Assembly: GCA_910574455.1 (NCBI GenBank) | Contig: CAJSYZ010000001.1 | Span: 160,006-224,005 of the forward strand | Direction of reading: 5' to 3' | Length of the DNA: 64,000 nt | From: Trichaptum fuscoviolaceum | Taxonomy: Eukaryota > Basidiomycota > Agaricomycetes > Hymenochaetales > Trichaptaceae | Shown here: one piece after another, positions 11,371 to 23,249 of the stretch | Position numbering within the stretch: position 1 is the stretch's first letter | Layout of the letters: each line of letters begins with the position of its first letter | Notes under the pieces: model-generated | Seen by the model: only the letters and a program-made list of their open reading frames with translations | The model's database searches: none | What the model was told of the DNA's origin: nothing | Made by a program: the position numbers and the translations under genes

Positions 11371-12560
11371 ATTTGCGAGCGTGGTGACCCTTCTTGCCGC
11401 AGAGAGTGCACCGATGCTCGCGACCGCACCCGGGGCATGCATTGGGGTTGTTGTTCCATCGGAAGCACAGCTCGGAGTCTCCGGGGCCAACCCACTTGTC
11501 GTCCTTGTCCTTGACGAGGTACGGTGCCTTCTTCGTCGTACAGTTGAACCCCGAGTGACCGGCGCGACCGCATACGATGCAGAAGAGATCTTTGGCGGGG
11601 CCTCGAAAGGATTGGCCGCGCTTAGAGGAGTCGGAGGTGGAAGAACGAGCGTGCGCTCTGGGTGAAGGAGAGCGAGACCTCGCGCGCGAGCTAGACCCGG
11701 TATCGATGTTGCGTTTAACGAGGCCGCAGGCCATATCACGCACATATTCCGTCTGTTCGGTCTGGAAGGTGTTAGGCTCCCAGCCCGTCGGGATATAGCC
11801 TTGTGTCGCAATTAGCATGCGAATCTTGATGTCGTACCGGAGGTAGAGCTGGAAGTCGGTATAAAAATCCGGACGGGAGACCATAGCTATGAAATGCTGC
11901 TGGAGACCTTCGAGAATCTCGTCCTTCTCCGGGCGCGTGCAATGGTATGCAACGAGACGAAGGAATGTACCGAAGCCCTGACGCCAGTCAGACTCGATCA
12001 AGTTGTACTCGGCCGCGTTGTCGAGTTGCTTGGACACGAGTGCGAGGGAGCTGTCAGCGGTGGGCTGAGCGTATGCGACGTCTTGGGTGGGATGCTTCAG
12101 GTAGTTCCGAATGTAGCCCGGGGTCAGGATGTGGAGAGGGAGATGCTCGTCCCAATCCTTGATGATCTTGAGTGCGTTACGAGGGAAGGTGGTTACCGTG
12201 GCCAGGAGATGACCGTGCTCGTCGACGTCTGTCGGGAGGATGAAGGGGTTAACCTTCTTGATCCTGTTGCGATCAGCTGGCGGGGGAGAACGTGCCCGAG
12301 TGGACGCAGTACGAGTGTGCGTGCGCGTGTGTGGCAGAGGGAACCCGAAACCGGGCAGCTGAACGGGAAGGGCGGGATCTCGTGTGATGCGACCGCGGGG
12401 CATTAAGTGACGTGCATCGATAGTGCGGTCACGATGACGGGAGACGGGGGAGATCTCTGGCGAGCCCCTGCGACGCTGAGGTGTCAACGGCGCAATTGAA
12501 GGGCCCGATGGAAGAGAAGGTCCCGGGCGAGCAACTGTTAGGGAGAATTGCGTTAGCAAT
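11360..12560 (-). CDS. Gag-like protein with CCHC zinc knuckles (DIRS/Ngaro)
   Basis: This minus-strand frame ends HHARKCSA and carries a CCHC knuckle, FCIVCGRAGHSGFNC, followed by a second Cys/His cluster, CPGCGREHRCTLCGKKGHH. Such knuckles bind the element's RNA in retrotransposon Gag proteins. An SR/SP-rich linker precedes them, and upstream lies a helical capsid-like part (NYLKHPTQDVAYAQP to LYLRYDIKIRML). The frame is open to 12685, but the first ~50 codons there translate a GGGCCACAA tandem repeat and are probably intronic or non-coding. An exon beginning near 12537, after a TAACAG acceptor, is more likely. RT follows directly, overlapping in another frame. Confidence 0.7.
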
Positions 12561-12589
12561 CTCAATTGTAACATAATGGGCTCGAATAA

Positions 12590-12636
12590 TGGGCCACAAG
12601 GGCGGGCCACAAAGGGCGGGCCACAAGGGCGGGCGG
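12590..12636. repeat. Short tandem GGGCCACAAGGGC repeat
   Basis: Three to four imperfect units of GGGCCACAAGGGC lie in the probable intron or leader between the two gag segments. Confidence 0.7.
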
Positions 12637-12756
12637 TGGGATGCCGCGAATTAAAGATGGTCAGGCTCCGGAGAGCGAGAGACATCTGGCCGCAAGAGCG
12701 CTGAGCTCAAGCGGAAATAGAAACTGAAATGAAGGTTAGTAGAGGAAAGAAAGAAA

Positions 12757-13257
12757 TTACTTATGACGCGGTATATTCACGCCCTTCTCCCTAAGCTCTT
12801 TCGCGAAATCCTCATTCATAGCCTCGAACGCTATAAGATAAGCGTTCCGGTCGTGAGGAGTCGCCAGAGACATCAGGTGACGGCCGCGCTCTCCAGGGCC
12901 AGCTAAACTAACGCTCGATGCTTCCGGAGAAGGAGAGCGAAAGCCACTGCGCCGCGCTGAAGTCGCTGGTCCGCCAGCACCAAGGCTCGGTGGGACTGCG
13001 CCGCTGCCTCTGTGCGACCCCCCAGACCCCCCAGCTGGTCGACTTCCACTCGCGCCGCTTCTCGCAGATGGCGCGGGTGGCACACCTTCCTAATTCCCAG
13101 CACCCGAGGGTGGCACTCCGCCTTGAGTTCCAGCGGCGGACCCTCTGTGAGATTCTGGTGGCACGTCGTGTTGGTTGCCCGCACCATTCTCATTGTCGAC
13201 CGGACGAGCAGGCAGGTCGCCCTCGTTATCGTTGCGTTGACGGCGTGTGTTGACCAT
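12757..13257 (-). pseudogene. N-terminal gag segment with in-frame stop
   Basis: A minus-strand frame starts MVNTRRQRNDNEGDLPARP at 13257 and runs through a Gly/Ser/Pro-rich region to NIPRHK at about 12760. A single in-frame TAG near 13091 (after PPSGAGN) interrupts it. A GTAAGT-like donor (GTAATT) follows, with CTAAC and TTTCAG downstream, so this is likely the first exon of gag spliced to the zinc-knuckle exon. The exact junction could not be placed without breaking frame. The polar, low-complexity composition fits the N-terminus of a fungal DIRS/Ngaro Gag. Two of the overlapping open frames on the plus strand here are shadows. Confidence 0.5.
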
Positions 13258-13422
13258 GGGGAAAGACTCGAAGAGAAAGCTCGAAAGAAATGTCTTTGCG
13301 TAGATGAGTGAAAGTGAAGAAGGAGGATATCCGACACGCGCATATGGTCACCTTAGACAGGTACACGGTCACGTGCGCCTTCCTCCTGGTGAGTCGTGGG
13401 ACTTCTTTCCTAAGTCCTGTCA

Positions 13423-13438
13423 GTACCGAGAGGTGGAG
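13423..13438 (+). repeat. 16 bp direct repeat, right flank of retroelement
   Basis: GTACCGAGAGGTGGAG, identical to 8278-8293. The bases that follow (AAGATCCAC) continue the copy B sequence at 53212, showing that the insertion boundary is exactly here. Confidence 0.85.
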
Positions 13439-13446
13439 AAGATCCA

Positions 13447-14385
13447 CTATTGTCCAGCTGTCTTCTTGAGCGAGCCAAGGTTATCTTCGCGTGGCATTGC
13501 ATTCTAAACTCGAACGCATCCGAGTCGTCTTGGACATTACGTAAGCTTTTAACAAGGGCAACAGTTAAGCCTCCTGCTGACGAGGCTGCAGCGCAACCGT
13601 CGTCCAGCTTGTCCATCCATCATCGTCTATCCACCATCGTACGGCATATTCTACACTCATCTCCCGGACCATTACTTTTGGATCAGGGTTGCTGCCATTC
13701 GGGACATACACCGAGTCAGGCGTCGAGGTGAAGTCTGCGCAGCCTTCGAGGTGAATCACAGTAGCATTCAACGTGGACAAAGGAGTAGATTTGCGCTACA
13801 TGGAGGAGTGGTGGAAGAGAACGTGTTCGAGGGTATAGGCGTATGTTCGTTCCTGCGCGAAGTGTCACGGTGTTCACTTCCACTTCGGGTGAAGCTGGTC
13901 TGCAAGGTATACTGCGTATTTCAGGGTTGATGGTGGCAGGTAGACCCTCATGCGCGACGAGAATGAACTGACTTTGCTAATGCGCAACGATATTCGTTAT
14001 TTAATCGCTAAGGCTTTTAGATTGAGCACAAGAATGCGTTCTGAAGCGAATGACAAGGATCGGTTTCACCATACGAGCTGCCTAAACTCAGTGTGGTGAT
14101 GGTGTTCAGGCGTGAACGGTTTTGAGAGAGCAGAATGGAAGAAGAGGACAAGTGGCGCGCCAGTGGCACCATTGCGCCACCTCCTGAGTTTCTAAGAGAC
14201 AAGATCGACATGGACTGAGACTAAATGGGAACGTGAATCAGCTTTCGTTTCGCCAACATCAGGACATTTAAAAACACTCACATTATTTTCTCTTTCGAAA
14301 CATTCCACACCTATAAAACCTCCTATTGCGTCATCATCTTGGTGAATAATGTTTGAGCCTGCGGATAGATACTGCTCGTCCATGA
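13447..14385 (-). pseudogene. Unrecognised minus-strand gene relic, copy A
   Basis: Several minus-strand open stretches (14383-14192, 14211-14017, 13780-13565) are repeated in copy B at 53280-54175. The first begins MDEQYLSAGSNIIHQDDDA and a later one contains VREMSVEYAVRWWIDDDG. Introns with GTGAGT-like donors could connect them, but the copies differ by several indels (for example 14230-14290 against 54000-54070) and no single intact frame emerges. I do not recognise the family. It is probably a decayed gene that was already poor when the segment duplicated, or that has decayed separately in each copy. Confidence 0.35.
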
Positions 14386-14739
14386 TAGCTATCCATAGAC
14401 AAGTCGAATTAAAGAGGATGCAGAGGAGTTCACTTCAGAGATACAGCTGGTGCTAAGAAACGATTCTGAAGAGGCAACATGATGCGATGTTGATGACAAC
14501 ACGGCAAAAATGAGAGTTGAGGAACCGAGGATAATAAACTTAGATAGCATCGACGAGATGGACGATACAAGAATGTCAGCGTTGATGGTGTGAGAGGGCA
14601 GGGTTGTCAGTTGTTTGACGTCGACGGTTATCCATTAAGTGCTCCGTCTCCTTTCTTCTTTCTATCCTTACGCTGCGACTCCCGTCTCTACGGTACAAAT
14701 TACGATGTGAGTTAGAAGATGAAGGCAAGCGAGCAGTAG

Positions 14740-15350
14740 TGCACTCACATACCCTTCAAGGCTCCTGCCATCTCCAGTATGCCCTCGGACTACTCTTTCT
14801 CCATCTCGAGCTCAAAGCACTTCGCTTGCTCGGCCATATGATCATGTGATGCGCGCAGCGAGGTCGGAGATGGTGATATAAAGACGCTGGCACGCCCCGT
14901 GTGCGTGAAGAGCGCGGGCGAGGTGGCGGAGGCTTCGAGCACGCATCCGTGCAGAAAGAGGTTCTCCCGGAGCACGACGAGCGCGGAGTGTGCGTACAGC
15001 GGGTCGGTGAATGGCGAATTGAAGGAAGGTGGGGGAGGCTTTTGGACAGCTCGATAGCTCGTAGCCAAGCGTGCCCTTGTGATGATGAGCGCGTCGAGGA
15101 GAAAGAGTCGGTCTTCTGCCAGGAGTGCAAGAAGGGCGGGAACGCCGCCTGCGTGGTGGAAGTCCTCTGTGTACCCGACACCGCTCGGATTGAGGTCCAC
15201 AACCATCGGCGTTTTCCGTACAATCCCATCGATACCATTGAGCGTGATCCTGCCTGGCTGGCTGGGGCCCGGCCTGGGTATGCATCCGGCGACGTCGAGG
15301 AGGTGTACGATGGTGTTGGTCGACCCAGCTTCCCGCTAACGAGGTGAGCG
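14740..15350 (-). pseudogene. Dihydroxy-acid dehydratase (IlvD/Edd family) relic, copy A right
   Basis: Minus-strand frames contain VDLNPSGVGYTEDFHHAGG then VPALLALLAEDRLFLLDALI, and further on DPLYAHSALVVLRENLF with LEASATSPALFTHTGRA. This is the IlvD/Edd order: DLKPSG, then MEDLHRAGGVPAL, then DPLYPEGGLAVLYGNLAPDG, then a KASAT-like stretch. A GGSTN-equivalent (AGSTNTIVHLL) lies just upstream near 15330. Frame changes split it, so it is a pseudogene. It belongs to a different paralogue from the relic at 3041-3500, since both contain the GGSTN region. After the IlvD-like part the frame runs into a charged segment ending EMAGALKG-like that does not belong to this family. Confidence 0.7.
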
Positions 15351-15597
15351 ATCATTGCCTACATCGTTCCACTTCAACTAATCACAGCTGCTCTGAATGA
15401 TGTCCATCATAATTCATCTGTCTTCCGGTCAAGTTCGTCCACGTCAGCACTATTGCCTATTGAGACAGATACTAGGTCGAGAGTCGTGTTGAAGTCGGAA
15501 AGCCAACTCAAAACTCCGAGGTAGACGGTGAAAGCGATAGCCACTGCATGGACAGGGCCAACTTGGATAGTAAGTAGTGAGGGAATTGACACATTCG

Positions 15598-15605
15598 CTC
15601 TTGTA
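15598..15605 (+). repeat. Left 8 bp target site duplication of hAT element
   Basis: CTCTTGTA, repeated at 35142-35149. Copy B has a single related 8-mer (CACTTGCG at about 55219-55226) between the same flanking sequences. Confidence 0.9.
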
Positions 15606-15676
15606 TATAGTCCTCAATGGGTCGGGCCGACCCGCAATGACCCGGGGTCAGCCCTGACCCGGCCCCGTGGGTCGGG

Positions 15677-16090
15677 TAGTGCTGTGGGCAAAACTAAAAA
15701 TGGTCAGTTCTGCCATTTTGCCCGGCAAAAGTGGCAAAACCAGGTGTTTTGCCAGGGTGGCAAAACCAAATACTCCCACGGTGCATACCAGCTGTAAGTT
15801 ACCATATATGGTGGCATGTTTTAATTATACATGCAATTCAGCCCCAATACCTTGCTTTGGGTAAAGACACATTATTAAACTTGTTGTTAAAAGCACTTAG
15901 TTCAAATGATTTTGTTAAATACACATCTTAATTGGGTTTGTCTAGTGCTTATGAGGTCTATATATGGATAATCTACTATTTCACACGGGGGTTCTGCCAC
16001 CCACATTTTACCCTTCTTGATGGCAAAACTGGCAATTGCCATGGCAAAATAGGGGGGTGGCAAAACCTGTGAGTTTTGCCCACAACATTA
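15677..16090. mobile_element. hAT-type MITE nested in the hAT left end
   Basis: A 414 bp non-coding block with inverted ends: TAGTGCTGTGGGCAAAACT at left and the inverse of TAATGTTGTGGGCAAAACT at right (17 of 19 match, the inner 13 perfect). It is flanked by GGGTCGGG on both sides (15669-15676 and 16091-16098), an 8 bp target duplication. Interior copies of TGGCAAAAC are frequent. The TA(A/G)TG start and 8 bp duplication are hAT-like. The flanking repeat is GGGTC-rich, so part of the duplication could be coincidence. Confidence 0.8.
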
Positions 16091-16215
16091 GGGTCGGGTC
16101 AATATGAGGTTGGGTCACACTGGGTCAGGGGTGGGCCGGGTCAGGGGTCAGGCTTGGTGGCAGAATATGTGACCCTCTGTGACCCGGGTCGACCCGACCC
16201 GACCCCTGACCCGTT
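16091..16215. repeat. GGGTC/GACCC subterminal repeat of the hAT element, left
   Basis: Dense runs of GGGTC, GGGTCGGGTC and their complements. With 15617-15676 they form one array split by the MITE, mirrored at the right end of the element (34975-35130). Such arrays are typical binding regions for hAT transposases. Confidence 0.75.
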
Positions 16216-18195
16216 ATAGATTTTGCTCACGGCGCTCCGGAAGCCGCACTCGGCAGATTTATAAACTGTACAGTTTATGCCATTTGATTAAATAATCATA
16301 TTATTTAGTGGTACTTTTTGCATATACACACAACCCCGTCTACTATCTTGTTGCGCTGCAGACATGGAGCTTGATGCTACTCAGACCAGCCCTTTCAGCC
16401 GACCGAGCACTCCTACCAAGAGCTGTGCCCTTGACAAGGATGGGAACCTGAAGGATGCTTCCGATATTACGTTCTTCCACTCGCCTAGTGATGAGAAGCC
16501 GCTCTCTGGCCCCGGCTACTTACCTAACTCGCCTACTCCAGTTTCCAAGAGGCCTCGACGCAACGCAAATCAGGCAAAGTTCCGTGAGGCTCTTGCTGCA
16601 GACAAGCAGGACTCCGATTATGATGAAGAAGCTGAAGCTAGTAAGCCTATAGCTCCAAAGCTAAGCTCGTCCAACAAAAAGCGCAAGAAGCAGACTCTAG
16701 TCAACAGTGATAGTGACACTCCGGCAACATCTGTCCCAAAGAAGAAGACCAAGCCTAAACAAGCCAAGGTCTCAGCTACTAGCCTTGGACCTGCAAAGCA
16801 TTTCCTCAAGAAGTCCTCGGACGTCACAGTTCCTTCTTCACTGGCAGCTGGCAATGAGGCTGTGACAACTACAACATCTATAACCGTTACATCCGGTCAG
16901 GCATCAGAATCACAGATAACAACCACTTCGACCACTTCGGCACCTACCACTCTTCCCTCTAATTCACCTATCAACAACAGTTCGGATACAGATATTGAGG
17001 CGCCCGATGTTTCAATCTCTGTGGCAGTTTCCACCTCCAGGCGCAAGGCAAAAAACGATGTCTTGACCATTTGCCGGGAAGTTTCACTGGAGGAAGAGGG
17101 TGGCAGGTTTGAATGTCTGATTTGCGCGTAAGCCATTCCGCCACTCTGATTTATGGTCCTTTACTTGATACTAATGAGCTCATTATAGTGAGAAGAAAGC
17201 AAAAGATCCAATCCGACATGAGAACATCAAGACCATCTTTTCTGGAAATCTCACAACTATGCGCCGACACGTTGCGCGAGAAGGAATGGACCATTTCACC
17301 ATATACGAAAAGAGGTGCAAGGACGCAAATATACAGGTGCATGAGCAAGCAATGCCCAAGGAGGAGAAAGATCGACGAGAGCATGGAGCAAGGTGAGCTC
17401 AGCTAAATCTTCATTTGAGTCATATCAATTTATGTGCTTGCCTTCAGTGCTCTCAGCCGCCAGAGTACCTTGGATGGATTCACTGTTACGTTACCAAGAG
17501 AGGAAGCATGGTCTAAGGAAGGGCTCAACACTCGATTGGAGAACTTTGTTGCAGAGGCGAACGTAGTATGTAATAATGCTTGTCTTTCTCAACTAACCGT
17601 TGTACTAATGGTAGTCAATCCTAGGCCCCAGAGATCCTCAAGAATGCTGCATTTCAAGAGCTGCTTGCATATCAAAGAGGCTCAAAGCACAAGATCAAGG
17701 ACATTGAATCACCAAACACTGCGATTTCCAACATCAAGAGTCGTGCACAAGAGATCAATGAGGACTTGGCTATTACTCTTCAGGTGTGTTTAAGTTATCA
17801 CATAACATAATGTTTCGTTTTGTTCTCCCTTCTTATACATCGTGTAGGCTACACCTGGGCGCATTTCCATCACATACGATGGATGGACTTCACAGAGCAT
17901 GCGTGCATACTTTGGAATGCTTGCGCATTACATCACGGATGATTGGAAGCTGAGGACTGAGCTTTTGTCAATCGAAGAGCTTGAGGGAAGCCATACGGGG
18001 GAGAACCAGGCTGCGCATATGTACAAGGTTTTGACACGATTTGGAATCCTAAAGAAGGTATGTCATCTTCAATTCTATCTGTATCGGATTCCGCTGATAA
18101 TTATTAAGCTTGGAACTTTCACAGGAGACAATGTTTCAGTCAATGACAAGACAATGCGTGTTCTGGCAGCAGTCCTACCAGCAAATGAAATACAT

Positions 18196-18202
18196 GATAT
18201 TC
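18196..18202 (+). repeat. Left target duplication of the 13.4 kb KDZ element
   Basis: GATATTC here and GGTATTC at 31603-31609 share TATTC exactly. Removing one copy with the intervening DNA restores the hAT reading frame. The true duplication is 5-7 bp. Confidence 0.7.
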
Positions 18203-18310
18203 AGCAAACGCTGCTGGGGTCTGATGCATGAGTTTCAGCCATGCTGTGCATAATAGAGATATGAATTTTGCATTATTGTCAGCCTTGCTTGCTATCTCAT
18301 GCATGAGAAA
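18203..18310. repeat. Left terminal inverted repeat of the KDZ element
   Basis: Starts AGCAAACGCTGCTGGGG. The ATGCATGAG and CTGTGCATAAT blocks pair with 31490-31604 in reverse orientation. Confidence 0.75.
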
Positions 18311-18981
18311 ATCATTGTGGCAGGCCATTGATGCATGGGTAGTTGCAGCTAATTTAGCACCCAGAATTACTGGTTTACATGCTTAAAAGAGGTGTATTAG
18401 GGTTAATCAAGTGTATCACATATGTTAGGACCTCAAATCTGATTGCAGACCGACAGCTTTGGACTTTAACCTTAGTTGTTTGAGATGTAGCCTATACGGC
18501 CCCAATGAAACCTGTGAGTCACGTGTTAAGTAAATGGGTATGCTTGAGTAATCACACTGGCACACATATTTTGTACAAGTCCGTCAGTCTGGTTTACGCT
18601 GTCTGCGACACTCAAACGGTTTGTACAATTACACAGACAAGGGGATAATTAGAATTCTTTCACTATTTCTATGATGTACAGGAAGGATAACACTATACGG
18701 AGTAAGGAAGAGAAAGATGACCGAGAGCGGTGAGCAGTCAGCATCCCCAGCGTGAGGACTTCGAAACCCCGGCTGCTGGCACAGCACGACAACTGCGCAG
18801 CTTCCATCTGTCCCTCCTCAAACACTCTAGGCAAAGAAGACATAAGAACTAGAATAATAATAAAAAATGTCGAGCCAAGACTGTTCAAGCCTCGAGGCCG
18901 CGCAGAGTATCATTCCAGCGACGCAATACTTTGAGGGACGTTCTGTGATCAAATATTTTCGCTTTCACAGACACAGCGGCT

Positions 18982-21900
18982 TTACGGGTTCGGGCGATCA
19001 CCTGCGAGACTCGCAATACCGTGTGCCACTGATGTAGGCAAAGGACTGTTGGATTGGGTTGCAGAGGCTGCAATGCGATATTGCAGAACGCGCGTTCGCA
19101 TCTTGTTACGCTCAAGACGCAGTCGAACCTTCTTCTCCGAGGGGATAACCTGACGGAATTTTGCTGGCCACGTCATCGGAAGAGGGAGCTTCGCATCTTT
19201 AACACCTTGTAACCACATGGACGCGAAATCAAGTGCGAGATCTTCTCGTATTGATGCTTGCTTCTCTGCATATGAGCGAAACCCCAAATCCATATGAACG
19301 TCGCCGCTTGTTCTGAGAGAGCCTTGTGATCTCCACCACCGTGCTTGATGCTCGAAGAAGACAAGTACTCGACGCATCTCCTCACGGAGGAGTAATATCT
19401 CTTCTTCCCACCTTTCTGCACGCGCAAGAGACTTAGCCCATTCAACTCGTAGACCTGTTCATCGACTCAGCATGCTTTAAAGCGATAAAAAACAAATACT
19501 AACCTTCCTCTAGCTCCTGGCTAATAGACTCATCGGATGCTCCATCGGACTGGGGAATCGCTCTCCATATCCATGATAATGTCCTCCTGCCCTCGGACTC
19601 GAGATTATTCTTCCCTGCTTTTCTCTTTTTCGACGTCTTCACGTGAGTGGCTTGACCTCTTATCGGCGCATGTATATCTTGCTGAAGGAGCGGCCGTAGA
19701 TTTCTTTGCCATTCGCCAGAGGGGTCTAAAACGACGAGAGCTTTTCGCGAAGCCCTGTATCGTTCCACGTCACGGTCGCGCTGGGCTGCATGACTGTCTA
19801 ACAGTGTTTGCATTCTTGTGTTCGGCCTCGTCCCTGTTCCGGCGGTATGGACACGCTTGCTATCGAAAAGTCGGGCGCACGTGCGTAAGCGTCGACGGAG
19901 CGTTGCAAGTGCTACGCGGCATTGTGGAAGTCGCAGTCGGGCTTCTTTGTCCACTAGAGCTGCAAGAGCGGGAGAAGTACGCAGGGTGGCGGGGAGTGAG
20001 GACGGCAGGCACAAGTCCATGTCAACAGCAGACTCGGAAATATCCTGCGAGCCCCCGAAATCTAGATCTGACGGTATGGGAAGGTCGGAAGCCTGAGTAA
20101 CTTCGACTTGAGTCTTATTCTGATGCACCGCCGCTTTTTCTTTCAGTGCTTTGTTCGCGCGAACAGCTGCTGCACATGGCATGTATACCTGTTGAATACA
20201 GCGCCAGAGGACTATTTTTCGCCGCAATTCTTGGTCTTTATCTCGGAGCTTCAATGTGCGCGAGTTATTTTTCTTCGTTCGCAATCCTTTATACTTCAGC
20301 CCAAGTACTCGCCTGTAATGCAAATCCAATTAGGCCCAGTTTCTGTCCAGAGCGACTCCACTTACTGCTGTTCTTCTAGATCAAGACCAGTCTGCAAAAA
20401 TTGCGAGGCCGACGTTTGGTGCAACGGTAACTCTCCTCTACTGAGTTCTTCTGCTTCTTCCTTATTGAGCTCACGTCTAACGTCAGCGACAGTTGTTCCT
20501 GCACAGGACAGTTAAAAAATGTACGGTAAGAAAGCAAGTTTAATCGTACCTAGCTCAGGTTCCTCATACGGATCAAGCGCGTTCTTCGGATCGTCATTCC
20601 ACGTGTCAACCATCTTCGACCACTTCAAGATGTTCTCAGACGAGAATGTCTTGCAGAACTCTATGTGTTGAGCTCTATGATCTCGAGCCTCGGCCACAGC
20701 TTCATAGAAGCGACGCAGAAGAGTGGTGCCTAATAAAAGTCAGTAAAGGCAAATTTGAAAGCGGCACATAACATACCAAGTCGAACTAGGATTCTCCAAT
20801 TCCATGCCGACCACTGACAGTCTAACGTGTCTCGTCTTGCGCCAGGTCCCATCTCACGGGTGCTCAATGATGCCGGGTTCATCCAGGCCCATCCTCGCTC
20901 AATATTCTCTCCGTCCGTTCGGGCCATCCCACGAAGAATATTTAGTGAGTACGTTGACTGGCATTTAGGCCCATGCGCAGTGATGTGGAACTTTGGAATT
21001 ACAAATTCAAGCACAAATTTGTTGATGTCGACCTGAAGTTCGTCGGGAAGGTCCGAGATGCGCTTGAGTAAATTCCGATGCCATTGACATACTATGTCGT
21101 ATGAGACTGTGATTTTTGTTCCATCATAGCCACGAATAGCAGACCAAAAAACATAGTCCATATTGGCATATCTGTTAAACAAATAAGAATGATTTAGATA
21201 GGAACGGAACAAAAAGACGTACCTCTCTCCCTTTTGCAAGTCGCCCACCCCGAGTTTGCGTACCATCATATGCCTGCATTGACACGCGCCAACACCGCTA
21301 GCGGAATATGCATCTCCTCCACGGGTATTTGCATGATCGACCGCATGCAAGCCAGAATCACAGTAGTTGATCTATATCGTGATTAGCAACTGGAAGTATG
21401 CACAAGGAAGCTAGTTGGGCTTACCTCAGTCTGTTCGGGACAGTTTTTTAGGTACGCTTGATAGTTATCTTCATTGACATAGTAAGCGTATCCTGAACCG
21501 AGAGCCGGATCTGATTTGATCTCGCGATCCTTGGACTTCAGTCTAAAGTTTGCATCGAGCATAACCATTAACTTGTCCAAGTAGCTATGGCCAAATTATC
21601 AGCACCCATATCTTCATATATTGGCGTTAGAACTTACCTTTTATCGCGTCCATCGTCGTAGACGCCTGGATCATATGTGTTCGCCTGGCGAGGTGCAATT
21701 TGTGGGTTGGGGCACGCAGGACAAGTGACTGCACAAAATCCCGGCTCGCCTTTATCGATTCCTCCTGGCGAGAGACAGATGCCTGATCTCTTAAGTAGCT
21801 TGAGATGCCGCCAAAGGCGACATACCCTCATAAACTCTTCGTAGCGCCTCTGCAAATAGATTTAAGAAATTGCCTATAAAAGACGAGAGACAACGGGGAC

Positions 21901-23085
21901 TTGCCCTTGGAGGGTTGATGTCCGTGTTGTCGGTCAAATGTATCAGGCTCTGATAGAAGTCGTAGCCAGTAAGTTTCCCTTGAACTGTAATCTTGTGAAA
22001 GAGGTCGAGGCATTCAAACGAAACGACTGTCGCAGGCCTCTGTGGAGAGGCAGGAAACCATCGAAGACGCATGAGCTGTATCATTTTCTCGGAAGCCTTG
22101 CCGATAGACTGGCTACACGAGCACCAATGCACGCTGATCTGGTGAATTCCATTTGAGGCAATGACTGTTAGACGAGACGGCGTGGAAAGATGGTTTTTGG
22201 TCGGGCAGGGTTTACCGCCATGCCCTAGATCGACGATTAGCCCGAGGTCTTCTAAGCAAGTCTTCGTCCAGCATTTGCCACTCCATTTCTATGAAAAGAC
22301 CTGGTTAAGAACTGGCTTTCGGGTGAAGTCGAGGGAAACTTACAGACACGCGGTGCAAAGGCTTATCAGCGTGAGTGTCACAGACGCAGCCTGGGCATTG
22401 ATACGCGGAATCAAAGCAATCGATACATCGTATAGGATGTGCCATGTCCTTATCCTCCCCACACTCAGCGCAAGTCAGCTGAGACTTCAGTCCATCGTGC
22501 CAATGCAGCTCATCGACGAGCGATTCTCGGTATGCGACCCATTCCATTATCGTCTTTGTCTAACAGATGATTACAGAAAAGTTAGCGTACAGCGTCATAG
22601 AGACAGAAGAGAAGACGTACGCGCTGAGACTTGTTCATGTTTGCTTCAACAGAAGCAACGTGGTCTGCTATGTCGTGAACGAAGGAAGGGTCGGCATCGT
22701 CATTGCCCTCGTCACTAGCTTCGTCTTCATCATCATGAGCGCGAGTCGACGAATCTCCTTCTTCGAAGGGTGGCCCATGAAAGTCATCGGGAGGGACAGC
22801 TTCCAGCCACGTTTCAAATTCTGGCGGGACCGTGATATCCCCCATATTGCATTCGTCCGTGGGATCCATCGTTGAGAACACCATCTCCGATTCCTCTGTG
22901 AATCTAGTCTTCCTGCTTTTCTTTGAAGCTGCTGCAGAGTCGGCAGTAATCGTGATGTGTCGAGAGGTAGACTTCACCATATTCTGGGCCAACAATGGCA
23001 CGTCTTCTTCGTCCGAGTCCAGGACTTCGAGGAATCCTGAGACCGAGCTCGTTGAGTACTTGGCCTTCACGTACTTCCGAGGCAT
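18982..23085 (-). CDS. KDZ transposase with CxC2-type cysteine cluster
   Basis: Start MPRKYVKAKYS at 23085. Exon 1 runs to about 22621 (GTACGT donor), then come further exons to a stop at 18982. An acidic Ser-rich N-terminus (residues 1-150) precedes the cysteine cluster (LTCAECGEDKDMAH, IRCIDCFDSAYQCPGC, CDTHADKPLHRVS), the CxC2 module found next to KDZ transposases. The KDZ core follows: QLMRLRWFPASPQ, YDFYQSLIHLTDNT, WRHLKLLKRSG, then LDANFRLKSKDREI, GVGDLQKGERY, SYDIVCQWHRNLLKRI and ARTDGENIERGWAWMNP. The last three blocks plus LDANF hold the likely Asp/Asp/Glu catalytic residues of its RNase H-like fold. A MGPGARRDTLD box and a C-terminal coil (MRRVLVFFEHQARWWRSQ) complete the usual order. 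No obvious stop or shift is seen in the core, so it may be functional. Confidence 0.9.
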
Positions 23086-23249
23086 GCTTATACAAGCCAA
23101 GCGATTCCGATATGAGAAGGAAAGGTTGGAGGGCGAGGAATGCAACGAAGTGAAGGGAGTGGTTGTTCCAGAGTTTCCCATGCGATGCAATTCGGACGCA
23201 AAGGGCCAGAAATCCCAATGTGTACGGCTGATGACGCTGCGGCGTTGAA

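Larger units (their letters stand above)
8294..13422 (-). mobile_element. DIRS/Ngaro-type tyrosine-recombinase retroelement
   Basis: A 5.13 kb block absent from the equivalent position in copy B (53200-53211) and flanked by a 16 bp direct repeat. On the minus strand it encodes, in order, a Gag-like CCHC protein, a reverse transcriptase-RNase H, and a tyrosine recombinase. That is the DIRS/Ngaro order, with no DDE integrase and no aspartic protease seen. I could not identify the split direct repeats or inverted terminal repeats that normally let these elements circularise, so the ends may have decayed. Gag carries a stop at about 13091 and RNase H a premature stop at 9886, so the copy is probably inactive while its recombinase frame is still open. 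Confidence 0.88.

Noticed and set aside
11894..12406. A 170-residue plus-strand ORF
   Set aside because: Antisense to the Gag zinc-knuckle frame of the retroelement.
14901..15347. A 148-residue plus-strand ORF, repeated in part in copy B
   Set aside because: It is the antisense shadow of the dehydratase relic; the minus frames carry the conserved motifs.
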